A model generated the notes under the pieces. It was given only the letters and a program-made list of their open reading frames with translations, was not told where the DNA came from and did no database searches. DNA of 64,000 nucleotides, taken from NCBI GenBank assembly GCA_030144725.1, contig JASKMD010000029.1:3337939-3401938 (forward strand), given 5' to 3'. Of the stretch, positions 23,001 through 33,118 are shown piece by piece (position 1 is the first letter of the stretch; the number at the start of each line of letters is the position of its first letter). Origin of the DNA: Haematococcus lacustris. Taxonomy: Eukaryota; Chlorophyta; Chlorophyceae; Chlamydomonadales; Haematococcaceae. Position numbers and translations under genes: made by a program.

Positions 23001-26000
23001 CAAGCAACCTCCAAACAGCGGCATGCCAGTGCTCAGCGAGGCTGTGTGCTGCTATATGGCACAGAGAGATGTACAATGGGTTGTTAAACGGTGAGCATGG
23101 TGATGCAGTTTGCTGCTGGAGATCAGGAGCTGTCACGTGCTTGTGCAGGTCTGCTCATCCTCTTCAGCGGCGGCGTTGACAGCAGCCTGTTGGCTGCTCT
23201 AGCGCACGCCTGCCTGCCCCTGGAGCAGCCCATAGAGCTGGTGGGTCAGCTGCACCGCACTCGCGCCTTTATGCAGGCGGCCCACCACTGGCTTCAGGCC
23301 ACCCCCGGTTGATCAGGAGTTTCGATTGCCTAGGCGAAAAAAATACCTCCCCATGACCCTGTCCAGCCTGGGGTGGTGGGTGGGGCCTCATGGGTGTTGA
23401 TGGAGGTGAGCATCCCTGACATGATGAGGCAGACGGCCGGGTATGGCCCTCTTCTGTCACCATGTCTGCTGGCCAGGGCCAGGGCCAGGGCCAGGGCCAG
23501 GGCGACTAAGGCAGGGAAGGGCAAAAGGGGCAGGCATGAGAAGCAGATCAGGCATGAGGTGATGGCTGTGGACCAATCAACAAACCGACCAACCGCCAAA
23601 TTTGCTGCCCGCCTGCTTGCTTGCTGTTGCAGTGCAACATCTGCTTTAATGCGGGGCGCAGCCCTGACCGCCAGGCAGCGCACTCAGCCCTGCAGGAGCT
23701 GGTCAGGCTGGGTCCACAGCGGCCCTGGCGCCTGATAGAGGTAGAGGCCAGCCTGGAGGAGGTGGACCAGCACAGGTGAGGGAGTGAGGGGAGGGCAGGC
23801 CGCCCCGCCTGCTGCCAACACAGCAGCCAGCCGGCAAAGGCAGCAGCAGCAGCAGCAGCAGCTGGCTCTAGCCACCCACCCAAACGTCACAATACACACT
23901 GCCACCTTGACCACCTCAACCACCTTAAGCACTGCCACCACCAGCTGCTGGCTGCCTCCCCAACATGAATCTTTAGCACCTGATGATGCCATGCCCAAGT
24001 ACCTGAGTGCATCGCCCTGGGCCCTGTACTCTTTGCCCCTTAGCTGCGTCTGTTTCAAGCCACTGGCTTGACGTGAACCCTGGCGCTGCCACCTCGCGAC
24101 CTCCCCCTGCCGCCATGAGACCTGACCGGCCCTGTGCCGCGTTGTTGTGTCGCCCAGGCAGCACCTGCTGCAGCTGCTGCACCCGGCCGACACCCTGATG
24201 TCCCTCAACATCGGGGCCGCGCTATGGCTGGCCGCCAGGGCGCAGGGCCGGCTGTACCTGCCATCACCACCCCAGCCTGGCCACCAAGAGGGGCTCACAG
24301 GCAATGGCTGTGACCCCCAAGCGCTGCAAAGGCAGGTGCACAGGCAGGTAGGTGCGGCCCCAGGCCCCCTGCCTCCTCTCCCTGCTCCTGCCCTGCCCTG
24401 AACCATAATGTGACCCTGGGCCTACTGCTCCCTACGACCGTGACCCTAGGCGTGTGGAACCCCCTTTGCTGACTGCCTTCTGCTGACACCCTCTGCCACT
24501 CACCCTCTGCTGACCCCCCCTCCTCCCCAAGCCCTGTTCTGCCCACCAGCACCCTGGCCATGCATCCTGCATGCATGTACCCACCAACCGCCAGCTTGCC
24601 TCCATGCAACCCACCGGCCAGGTTGCCTCCCTCTGGGCCCCAGAGCTGACCCTGGGCTGCTGCTGCTGCCTGCAGCGGCCAAGCCTACACCTCCCCTGCC
24701 CGGGTGGTGCTGCTAGGCCACGGGGCGGATGAGCAGTGTGGGGGGTATGGCCGGCACCGCACCAGGTGGGTCCACCAGCTGCCCTGCACCCTGACCTGAC
24801 CCGACCTGACCTGACCTGACCTGACCTGACCTGACCTGACCTGACCTGACCTGACCTGACCTGACCTGACCTGACCTGACCTGACCTGACCTGACCTGAC
24901 CTGACCTGACCCACACCCAAAGAGCAGCTTCAGCACTCAACCTGCATGCACCATGCACCAGGGTAAGCAGCAGGAGTGGGGCTCTGGGAGATGAGAGGCC
25001 AGCCGGCTCAGCCGCCCTAACCGCCTAGCCTTCTCAGCCAGCACAGCCGCCCTGACCGCCTAGCCTTCTCAGCCAGCACAGCCGCCCAGGGTCTGTCACG
25101 GCCTGCTCCAAGTCTGGTGGCCAGACCTCCCAACCCCTTAGCCGCCGCTTGCACTGGGGTACGGGGCTAGTAAGGGAGGGGTGTGGCCCCGGCCCCTATG
25201 ACTGCAGCTCCTACAGGCCTCTGGCCAGGTGCCTGTCCGCCTGCCTGCCTGCCTGCTCGGTGTGCAGGTTCGCCACCGCAGGATGGCCAGGGCTGGCGGA
25301 GGAGCTGGCGCTTGACATGCGGCGCATGTGGCTGAGAAATCTCGGACGGGATGACCGGCTGGTGGCTGACTGGGGCAGGGAGGCGCGGCACCCCTTCCTG
25401 GACGAGGAGCTGGTCAGGGTGCTGCAGGCCAGCAGCCTGCCTGACATCGTGGACCTCTCCCACCCTCCAGGTATGCCCTGCTAGCCCAGGGTAGCTGGTG
25501 GGGGTGGGGTGGAGGGTGAGAGTGGGCGGCTGATGGGGTGGGGTGGGGTGGGAGGGGGGAAGGGGTTGCTGCTGTCACTGGCAAACCAAGTTCAAGGTGT
25601 CAGAGCGGTTAGCAACATGCCTGGAGGCCCGCACCTCACCCCGTCATGAGCTTGAGAAAGCTGCACAGTGACTCAGCACAATGGGTGCCGCTGGGGGCTG
25701 ATGTCATCCATGCCTGGCACATGCCAATGCGAGTGGTGGTGATGGGTCAGTGCGCAGGGGGCGGGTCAGGAAGGTATGGCCTCTACCTCTCTTAGTTAGA
25801 CCCTCACCCGGGTCAGCTGCCCTAGGCCTCGCCCCTGGTCCCTCCTCTAATGCATGCGCTTCCCAGGTGTGGGTGACAAGCTGGTGCTGCGGGCTGCATT
25901 GCTGAGGTTGGGCCTGCCGCAAGCGGCGATAAGAGTGAAGGTGAGTGACTCATGCGGTGCCAACGGCCAAACAGCTTAGGTCAAACAGCCGCACCAGGCT

Positions 26001-26221
26001 GGATTGTTAATGGCGTACACCATCATCACACAACAAGATTGCTTGCTGCCCATATGTGCACCCTGCAGCGAGCCATTCAGTTCGGAAGTGAGATTGGGAA
26101 GCTGTCCAATGTACGTGAGTTTGGAAGCAACCGTGCGGCCAACAAGCAGTCAGCCGGCTATGTGTCGATAAGTCAGCTGGGAGGCATCCCATTGCCCAAT
26201 GATATTAAGGCAGCATTGTGA
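18765..26221 (+). CDS. Asparagine synthetase domain-containing protein (ASNSD1-like)
   Basis: N-terminal class II glutamine amidotransferase plus asparagine-synthetase ATP-pyrophosphatase domain; the function of ASNSD1 proteins is not well settled. Exons: 18765-18869 (MCGIALVAG with the Cys2 nucleophile, LLQRRGPDT), 19151-19346 (SLLQLRG, AVLAFNGEVFGG), 20174-20368 (GPWALLFWHPASQSLWFGRD), 21094 to about 22193 (GRRSLLLHWPTPS, WLELPPGLYRLQL), 23149-23240 (LILFSGGVDSSLLAAL, the PP-loop), 23633-23775 (SPDRQAAHSALQELVRL), 24158-24347, 24676-24765 (VVLLGHGADEQCGGYGRHR), 25268-25470 (DWGREARHPFLDEELVRVLQ), 25867-25940 (KLVLRAALLRLGLPQAA), 26069-26221 (AIQFGSEIGKLSN, stop TGA). Joins after the 21094 exon and before the 24676 exon do not keep phase as drawn, so extra short exons or other donors are likely. 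Introns contain a Fanzor remnant (19.84-20.11 kb), a short element (22.54-22.97 kb) and a CTGAC array. Confidence 0.88.
19840..20110 (-). pseudogene. Family A Fanzor C-terminal and 3' remnant in an ASNSD1 intron
   Basis: The minus strand reads DLPAKGKEHPGLGCKTKPMA followed by a run of Gln made by a CTG/CAG microsatellite (19981-20024), matching the LPAKGKEYPGLGYKRLRDKP tail of family A. The conserved 3' region follows (GGGCTATAGCC, GGCGCCTTCCACCTACACTA on the plus strand). The right terminus itself is lost. Confidence 0.65.
22538..22973 (-). mobile_element. 436-bp non-coding derivative of the family A Fanzor element, both ends present
   Basis: On the plus strand it starts CAGCACCTTGGCCCTCAACC (right end, reversed) and ends AGGGTTTGTTCC (left end, reversed). 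Inside are the CATGGCATACACATGG repeats of the 3' region, a scrap of the first exon (GGGCCGCTTCCTCGGAGG), GCTCATACCTGC-like repeats and AAAGGGCACCTCC repeats. The same two ends bound the element at 51827-52636. No target-site duplication is visible. It lies in the ASNSD1 intron before the PP-loop exon. Confidence 0.75.
24791..24911. repeat. (CTGAC)n pentanucleotide array in an ASNSD1 intron
   Basis: About 24 copies of the 5-mer CTGAC in an intron, the same unit that seeds the Fanzor intron arrays at 264-311 and 17.3 kb. No Fanzor coding sequence adjoins it here. Confidence 0.9.
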
Positions 26222-26492
26222 CTAGTTGTAGAAGTGCCCGTAAGTCAGTGTAGTGCCACCCTCTTGCTGAGCCAGCAGGCTTATACTCTCGTCAGTTGAC
26301 AGAGTCTGGTATGGCCGCCCACCAGCCTTAAGGGTGCCGGACTTCCTTCATCGCACTCAATGGCTAAGTGCATCGAGAGGGGTGTACACGAACACAGAAC
26401 GAGGGCATGCAAGTTCTGCTTTCTCTGGAATTTGCCTCTGTCTGTAAATCTTGTGCATTTCTCCATGTGCATGTGCATTGCGTGTACTGCAC

Positions 26493-27985
26493 TCAGGTGT
26501 CCCCAACTAACAGAAAATGACAGGAAACTGACCCCTGGTAATCAAAACGACGCCGCGTCTCAGCTACGTGGTTTCTATTTATGTTTCGCACATCCCTGGA
26601 TAAAGGACTCTTTCAGCTATGCGGTGCAGCTTGTATCATTAAATACTGTGCAGTGTGCTGGGTGCTATGGCGGCTCAAATCTTCACATTCAAATCCATGC
26701 ACGTTTTGCTCATGCGGGCCTCGCCGCGAGAGACCGCCGCGACCGACGTGGCCCAGAAGCACCTGCGCACAGGGAGGCACAGTCGCCGCAGTCAAAACGG
26801 TTGACATGGCATGCCAAACCGATGTAACAGCGCCCCTCCACCCATGCTCAGAAATATGCAAGGTTGCTGCGATGCTTGACCCCTTCGTGAGCAATACTGT
26901 TGGCCTGGCCACTCTGCAATGCCTCACAAGGTGTGTATGCCATTGCTATGTTACCTTCCTCGACATGTTGGGTCCGATCCCTCCCGCCCGCCCCCCGCTT
27001 GCGTGTCAAGCTCGTGTACAGCTCCGCTGTGGCCCCCTGCTGCTCAGATGGAGGGGTGAGCATGCCAGGGGCGGCATCAGCACCAGCTGCCAGCTGCTGC
27101 CAGGGGGGGGCAGCAGGAGGAGTGGGCAGCCTAGGAGCGGCACCAGCAGCAGCTGCCAGCTGCTGCCAGGGGGGGGCAGCAGGAGGGGTGGGCAGCCCAG
27201 GAGCGGCACCAGCAGCAGCTGCCAGCTTCTGCCAGGGGGGGGCAGCAGGAGGGGTGGGCAGCCCAGCACCAGCACCAGCACCAGCACCAGGACCTGCACC
27301 TGCCCCCTGCTCGAGGGACTGGCAGGCTTCTGCTGGGGCTGGGAGGTGGTGGGGCTGCAAGGGGGTGCGAGGGGGCAGGATCCAGGCGGTCGGAGTAGGC
27401 TAGTCAACTCTGCGAGGCAGAGTCGGGTCACGCCAAAGTCAATTACGGCGGGCCTGATTGATGGATTGCCGTGCTTTCTTTTCCAGCAGCTGTGTCGTTG
27501 AGTAATGAACAAAGTAATAACGAGACATTCTAATAACTCAGAGTGGTCAGCTCACAACATGCCGATTTGTTCAAGGGGGTCCCTTTTTCTGTGTAGCTGG
27601 CTAGAGAGACCTCTATCCAATCGCACCTCGTTGCAATGTCGCGTTATCACTAGCCCCACGACGGTCCTCCGACACCGCCTGCACCAATGAAAGGCTCGCG
27701 GAGCAAGCCTGGCGGGCTGAATTTAGATTGTACTTCTGGCTCGATAACAGGCGCAGTTTAACCACTGATGCCGCTACATACCACTATAGCAATCGGTTGT
27801 GAGCAGCTGAGGTGTGTCCGTGCTCGCTTGCGCCGGCACGGACTCTGATGCAAGGATTAACGCGCCGCTTGCCAGTAGATGCGGAGTAATTCGCAGGTGC
27901 TAATGCAACAAACGCTACCGAAATCGGTGCACTTTGTAGCGAATTCTTGCATGAAGATTACCAACCCCATGTTGGGGACACCTGA
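26493..27985 (+). mobile_element. 1.5-kb TIR element (copy 1) with a 7-bp target-site duplication
   Basis: Ends are perfect 15-nt inverted repeats, TCAGGTGTCCCCAAC (26493-26507) and GTTGGGGACACCTGA (27971-27985), flanked on both sides by ACTGCAC. Inside is a GC-rich minisatellite of about 66 bp per unit (about 27050-27290) whose minus strand encodes repeats of the type APPWQQLAAAAGAAPGLPTP, followed by SEQQGATAELYTSLTRKRG. No transposase motif was seen, so it is probably non-autonomous. Copies 2 and 3 lie at 42184-43627 and 43631-45217 in the other orientation. Confidence 0.8.
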
Positions 27986-28060
27986 ACTGCACACAGCCCA
28001 TTTACACCATTTGAGTCGGGTCACTATTTCCCACTAGTATATTCCCGCTGATGGCTGCTA

Positions 28061-28520
28061 GTGGATACTACTGATCCGGCTCAAATGGAGGCCCTAGTGA
28101 GGGACAAGAGGGCTGTGTTGTCTGTAATCCGAACTGCGGCTGTGAGGTGCCTGTTGCTTGGCATACCTCTCTGTGGGGACAACACCATACCCAGCCCAGG
28201 ACCAGCCCCCTGCCCAGGGCCCACCTGGCCCAGTCCCACCACCCCATGCCCCCCCATGGGGCAGGTGGCTGGACCGGGACACCAACCCCTTCCTCAACTG
28301 TGTCACGTGATAAGCGCATGGGGAGAGCATGCAGCGCCCCCTGGAGCTGTGCAGCTATGAGGGCCTGATGGCTCTGCCCCCCATTGGCAAGGAGTACCAA
28401 CAGGGCTACAAGCGGGTCAATGTCATTGACAATGACCGGCTGCCAAAGGTCAAGCAGCGGCTGCACCGGGCTGCTGAGTACCGGCGGGGAATTGATGGCC
28501 GGGCCCGCAAGAATGCATAG
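28061..28520 (+). pseudogene. Family C Fanzor-like remnant, RuvC-III and C-terminus
   Basis: GRWLDRDTNPFLN (about 28260-28300) is the RuvC-III block; a TGA interrupts it, then MQRPLELCSYEGLMALPPIG and KEYQQGYKRVNVIDNDRLPK continue, and QRLHRAAEYRRGIDGRARKN ends at TAG 28518-28520. The family tail follows to about 28738 (same repeat as 6514-6682). Upstream of 28240 the frame is Pro-rich (PSPGPAPCPGPTWPSP) and not recognised. Confidence 0.65.
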
Positions 28521-28738
28521 GCCCTAGTAGTTTACACAGGCTGTCAGCCTTACAAAGCATTAAGCTGTTAGTTTTGATGAGGTGCCCAGTGGTCAAGGGG
28601 GATTAGCCCCAGGAAAGAGTGCCACCGGTGTGGGGTTTGTAGTCATCAAGGGTGCGACCGAGGATGCTACAATATGTTTGTAGTAGCTGAGTGAGATTAC
28701 CCACAGGCCAACATGTTATTCCTTGTTGAATAAGTTTT
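28521..28738 (+). repeat. 3' tail of the family C Fanzor-like element
   Basis: After the stop at 28520 comes a non-coding stretch; from about 28577 it is nearly the same as 6514-6682 and contains GGGGATTAGCCCCAGG, AGAGTGCCACCGGTGTGG and GAGATTACCCACAG. Matching the solo copy gives an element end near 28738. As with family A, this position fits a guide-RNA region, by inference only. Confidence 0.6.
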
Positions 28739-29164
28739 GTTGCCTGTACCTGGTAAAGCTAACTACGTCGTTGCTGCCTGTTCAAGCCATGTGGTGTGAG
28801 CCAATATGCTCTCCATCGATGCTTTGACCCTGCAACACATTCATCCCCTGCTAATGGGCAGAGGCTGTCTTATCTGAAATCCGAGCTGAGTGTCTGTGAC
28901 CTACAGCCGGTAGTAATACCTAATTTCCTACCCCAACCCTGCAGCTCACGTGCACCTCTGGCGATGCAACCTCCTATGAAGTCCTGAAAATCGTCCCAGC
29001 GCCTTCCACGCCTATCGAGCCTCTTGCCGCCATAGTGCCTAGGACTATGCCTGGTGGACCCTGGTTGGCAAGATACATTGAGTTGCACATGCACTACATG
29101 CGTCCACATGCCACAACCCCTAGCCTCAACACTCGTCTGCACCCCCGCGTCTGGGTACAGCACA
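28739..29164. other. Intergenic, 5' flank of the next gene; nothing recognised
   Basis: Separates the family C remnant tail from the small plastid-type gene. No open frame with recognisable content and no repeat shared with the rest of the window was seen. Confidence 0.4.
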
Positions 29165-29720
29165 ATGTCTTCACTGATGCTGCGCAGCATAGGCGCTGAG
29201 TCGCTAGTGCGTGCTTCATCTGGCCGCGGAGCCTCGCGCCCATCGCTGCTGGTTTGTGCGACAGGCCCACGTGTTACGAGAGAGTACAGAGAGGACGATG
29301 ACACTGTTTCGACACCACCCGCTACTCCGCCCAGCACTAGCGCTCAAGGAGCAATGTACGCCGACGAGCCACCTAAAGTGCGCAGCAAGAACTTCCCTTT
29401 AAAGATTGCAATGTCCAGCTGGCGACAAGGCACTTTATGGATTTCACAGGCAGTTCCACGGAAAAGCAACTTGTCCAAGGAGATGAAAGCGAAGCTACGG
29501 AAGGAGTACGTGGGCATGGGTGGAGCAGAGAACACGGTGAGTGCATGCACATTGTCTCCTCTTCTAGGGTGCATGAAGACAGACTTGTGTCTCAAAACAT
29601 AGCCCTGCCACGCCTTGCCGTGTTGATACCCTGCAGGCCATGCCAAACAACAACTTTTTGTTGGTAATCATCGTGGTGTCTGTGTTGGCAGTTGCTAGCA
29701 AGTTGATTGGGGCAATATGA
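29165..29720 (+). CDS. Small plastid-targeted single-pass membrane protein
   Basis: Two exons, 29165-29536 and 29637-29720, join in phase (GT-AG), giving 151 residues. The N-terminus (MSSLMLRSIGAESLVRASSG) is rich in Ser, Arg and Ala, as in plastid transit peptides. A soluble stretch has FPLKIAMSSWRQGTLWISQ, then LSKEMKAKLRKEYVGMGGAE. The last exon encodes NNFLLVIIVVSVLAVASKLI, a single membrane helix, ending GAI. The layout KEYVGMGG-NTAM-NNFLL resembles small thylakoid proteins of plants (DUF1118/RIQ type), but that assignment is a guess. The ATG chosen is the first in frame. Confidence 0.65.
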
Positions 29721-30289
29721 TCATACTGCAGGCCATACCCTGACAGAAATGTGTGGGAGAGCAGTGATGGTCTTGTTCATCATGGTCATGGCTATAGCTC
29801 CAGATCAAGAGGAATCTCAATCAGCTTTTGGGCATTGAAGGGAGGCACTTTGCAACCTGGGGTGTGCAGTTTGCACAGAATAGCTATGTTGCGTGCATTG
29901 GTCTTGCTCCATTCTCGCTTGTACGTGTCCTCAGCCCTGCTAATGTCTTAGTGTGATTTCCCAACGGTTGCACAAGCATCGGGGTTGCCACGTGCTGAGC
30001 CATGCATGCAACGACTGTGTTGGCGCCAAGCAAAAAATGTGCTAGCCTAGCATGAGCAGTCATGGCAAATTCTTGTCAGGATTGGTAATGACGACAATTT
30101 TAAACCATTTAGCATTCAGTCTGGTATTGATGTTTGGCCTAGGGGCGAGGTTGGTAAAAGGTGCATGGTTGTAGCATACAGGCTTCTGGTTCTGATCGTT
30201 GCGTATTGCAGCATGACATCACTCGTGTGCGGACGCGTGCAGCTGTAGTAGTCTGACCCTAACCCTAAACTATAAACCATACCATGCAT
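29721..30289. other. Intergenic, with a short telomere-like motif
   Basis: No gene recognised. CCCTAACCCTAAACTATAAA occurs near 30248; it contains only two CCCTAA units, so it is not a telomeric array. AT content is somewhat higher than in the genes. Confidence 0.4.
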
Positions 30290-30808
30290 GCATGCAGCCA
30301 AACTTCCCAACCTGAATTGTTTCCTAGCTGGGCCACGCAGCCCGTCAAGGGCACAGGCAAAGGGAAGGGTAAGGCAGGCTGGTGGGTAGACGGGGTTAGA
30401 GTTAGGATGTGTTAGCAATGCAACACTGATTATGCCGCGCATTGGGAGAGCAAGTGGCGCCCGCTGGAGGTGTACTCATGGCCTGACCAGATGGAGGCTA
30501 CCCCTCCCATTGAACCACCACGTAAGGGACATTTGACTTTGCGGCGTGCCTGGTGAGAGTTGAGTCGTCATTTTAACGCGGAACGCCTTATCTCTGCGTC
30601 GCGCTTGCACCTGCGCGCCCGAGCTGCTGGCACCCACTGTGACCGGCAGTTTGCCAGGCACGCGAACGGTTCCGCTATGCGCGATGGGCCTTTCAATTGC
30701 TGCCTAACAACACCCACAACGCGGGATGCAGAGTTCTTCGCTGCGGTACACTGCGGTACACTTTACGCATGGAGCCCAGTTTTCTCAACGTCATCTTACA
30801 CAGCCAGC

Positions 30809-33070
30809 TCAGTCGCACTCTGCCTGCTCATTCAGATGCTCCAGTACGATGTACCGTAGGTCAGCACGCAAGGTGTTGGCTGGCACATACAACCCCACTG
30901 CCTTGCAATACTCGTTTAACATCTTCACGCTCAGCTTCTTGCCCGAGGTGCACAGCTGCATCACGCTGTCTGGTGCAAATGAGCACAGAAGGGTGAGGCA
31001 CTCGTCGTCCCAATGCTTGTCATCCCTCTTCTGATCGAACATGGGCATGGCTACAAAGGGCTTTGTGATGAAGGGCCTCATGCACACACCCCTCGGTGCG
31101 GGGGTCATGCATTGGGCACATGCACATGCAGTCTGTGACCACTCGACCTGGATCCCTGCAGCAGGGAAGAAGCAGCTGTGCATGCTCATAGAGCCGGGGA
31201 TGGATGATGCAAAGGCATGTGCATCCCGCTGTGGAGCACTGCAAAGCTCTACCTCCTGTGTGCTCAGCTCCAAGCACCACCGATGACCCACACTTGCTCG
31301 TGCACGGTGAGCCTTGCTGGGGTCAGCAGCAGTAGCTGCCTTGTGATATGCATTGCAATGCTGCACAAACCCCAATGCATTGCACTTCCCAACACGATCA
31401 GCCAGGATCTCACCCCTCAACCACTGCTTCACCACCCCTCCCTCTAAATCATGCCTGCCCTTGAAGTGAGCTGTAGCCCCATAGCTCCACCACACTGGCA
31501 CGCTGAACCTCTGTGCCATGCCCCAATGCTGTCGCATGGCTGGGGCGCCCTTGAACTGCCCTGCACACCCATCAGACCACATATACAACTGCCTCATGTC
31601 CATGTCATGCTCTGCCAGCAAGTAACACACCACCTGGTTTACTGCTGCTTGGGTAATGGCTGCCGACTGCTCCTTCCCATCTGTCATCACATACACGGTG
31701 TGCTCATAGTAGGCCCCCTCTTTGTTCTTGAAGTATGCACACGCAACGAGAATGCCTATCTGCGCTGCATGCCAATGCTCTGACATGATCTCAACGCTGC
31801 GCTCAACAGTCAGCTTCTCTGACCAATCACATGAAATCACAACCTTCCCATCCTGGCCTGCCTTGACGGCCTCACGGTGCTCACGGAAAACCTGCAGCTG
31901 ATGATGTGCCAACCGGTGGTGCTTGATGTACTCTGGCATCTGCTTGTTCAGCATGCCAACAGCATCACTCAAGCTCACCCTCATGCACAGCAGCTCAACC
32001 GGCCTGCTGCCTACAGCTGATGATGGCTTTCCATATTGACGCACAGTGAGCATGACGCTGCCATCTGCATCTGGCTGCAGCTGTACCCTGCGCGACTTGC
32101 AATGGAAACATGTGCGCAAAGAACAGGCAAGGCTAGGCTGCTGACCAGGCTCACCGGGACACAGGAACAACTGCCGCATAGCTGTGGCGCTCAGGGGCTG
32201 GGTTTTGCTGGGAGGTGGTGGGACGGGGAGGGGGGAGGGGGGAGGTAGGGGAGGGGGTGAAGGCAGCGGGACAGGCGGAAGGCCGGGAGGGGAGAGAGGA
32301 GGGGAGAAGGTTGGGGGAAGGGTGGAAGGGCGGGAGGGTGGGGAAGGGTGGGGGAAGGGTGGGGGAGAAGGGTGAAAGGGTGGAGAATGGGTGCTGATCC
32401 GCTGGGGTGGAGGGGTGGGGAAGGGTGGGGGAAGGGTGGGGGAGAAGGGTGGGGGGGCCAGCCAAGGCTGACGCTCTTGCTCCGCTTGCCACCTATGTGC
32501 CTGCTGCTCAAATTCCCCAAGTGGGTCAATGAAGGGAGAGGCAGCTGCGATGAGGGATTCGACCTCCTCCTCAGCAACAGGGGGGGCAGCACCCCCCTGG
32601 AGGGGGGGAGGCTGAGGGGCAGGGCCTGCTGCAGCCAGGGGGGCAGCAATGGCTGCAGCGGGGGGCAGCTTTAAGCTCTTTTTGTGTTGGGCTAGTGCTG
32701 TGAGCAAGTTGTCCAGGTTGCAACAAGTCTTGCACACACACACTTGCCGCTGTGATGCCGTCAGGCGTGCCACCCATGGCGGCCTCAGCCTGACAAAAGT
32801 GCTGAGGCTGACACGCATGCTGGGTGGCTGCTGCAGCTGTCCTCCTTGCTGATGCTGATTCTGCCGCCATTGCTCCTCCAAATGTTGCTGCTCGTCATCA
32901 AACTCAAGCCACATCACCAACAGTGAGCTCTCGAAGAAACGCCTGGTCTCGTTCACAAGTGTGCGCTCGTCGTCCCTATGGTGCAAGCACCACACACGCA
33001 GGCACTCATGCAGCAAGACTTGTGCCTGGAGCACATTAGTGGTTGCATTGCGCATGGCGCATGCATGCAT
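30809..33070 (-). CDS. Putative DDE/RNase H-fold transposase of the TIR transposon
   Basis: One open frame of 753 residues. In order: two Cys clusters (CVCKTC at 111-116; CSLRTCFHCKSRR at 316-328) with a long Pro-rich linker between them (about 205-290), then a probable catalytic core: VVISCDWSEKLTV (Asp 415), EIMSEHWHAAQIGILVACAY, YMWSDGCAGQFKG (Asp 500), and YGATAHFKGRHDLEGGVVKQ (Glu 543). The pattern acidic-W-HW-Q...SDG-QFK...H-KG-D-GG-VK is found in large uncharacterised eukaryotic transposase-like families. The superfamily is not named here. The gene probably has 5' exons upstream, so the Met at 33070 may be internal. It ends with TGA at 30809-30811. Confidence 0.75.
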   Translation of the reverse strand: MHACAMRNATTNVLQAQVLLHECLRVWCLHHRDDERTLVNETRRFFESSLLVMWLEFDDEQQHLEEQWRQNQHQQGGQLQQPPSMRVSLSTFVRLRPPWVARLTASQRQVCVCKTCCNLDNLLTALAQHKKSLKLPPAAAIAAPLAAAGPAPQPPPLQGGAAPPVAEEEVESLIAAASPFIDPLGEFEQQAHRWQAEQERQPWLAPPPFSPTLPPPFPTPPPQRISTHSPPFHPSPPPFPHPSPPSRPSTLPPTFSPPLSPPGLPPVPLPSPPPLPPPSPLPVPPPPSKTQPLSATAMRQLFLCPGEPGQQPSLACSLRTCFHCKSRRVQLQPDADGSVMLTVRQYGKPSSAVGSRPVELLCMRVSLSDAVGMLNKQMPEYIKHHRLAHHQLQVFREHREAVKAGQDGKVVISCDWSEKLTVERSVEIMSEHWHAAQIGILVACAYFKNKEGAYYEHTVYVMTDGKEQSAAITQAAVNQVVCYLLAEHDMDMRQLYMWSDGCAGQFKGAPAMRQHWGMAQRFSVPVWWSYGATAHFKGRHDLEGGVVKQWLRGEILADRVGKCNALGFVQHCNAYHKAATAADPSKAHRARASVGHRWCLELSTQEVELCSAPQRDAHAFASSIPGSMSMHSCFFPAAGIQVEWSQTACACAQCMTPAPRGVCMRPFITKPFVAMPMFDQKRDDKHWDDECLTLLCSFAPDSVMQLCTSGKKLSVKMLNEYCKAVGLYVPANTLRADLRYIVLEHLNEQAECD

Positions 33071-33118
33071 TCATGCACAGTCAGCAGTGCACATGCAGTT
33101 TGGCGGTAGGGCACTCAC

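Noticed and set aside
26848..27512. Long Pro/Ala/Gly frames on both strands as host genes
   Set aside because: They are frames of the 66-bp minisatellite inside the TIR element; repeated in copies 2 and 3.
30240..30270. CCCTAACCCTAAAC as a telomere
   Set aside because: Only two units and the array does not continue; genes lie on both sides.
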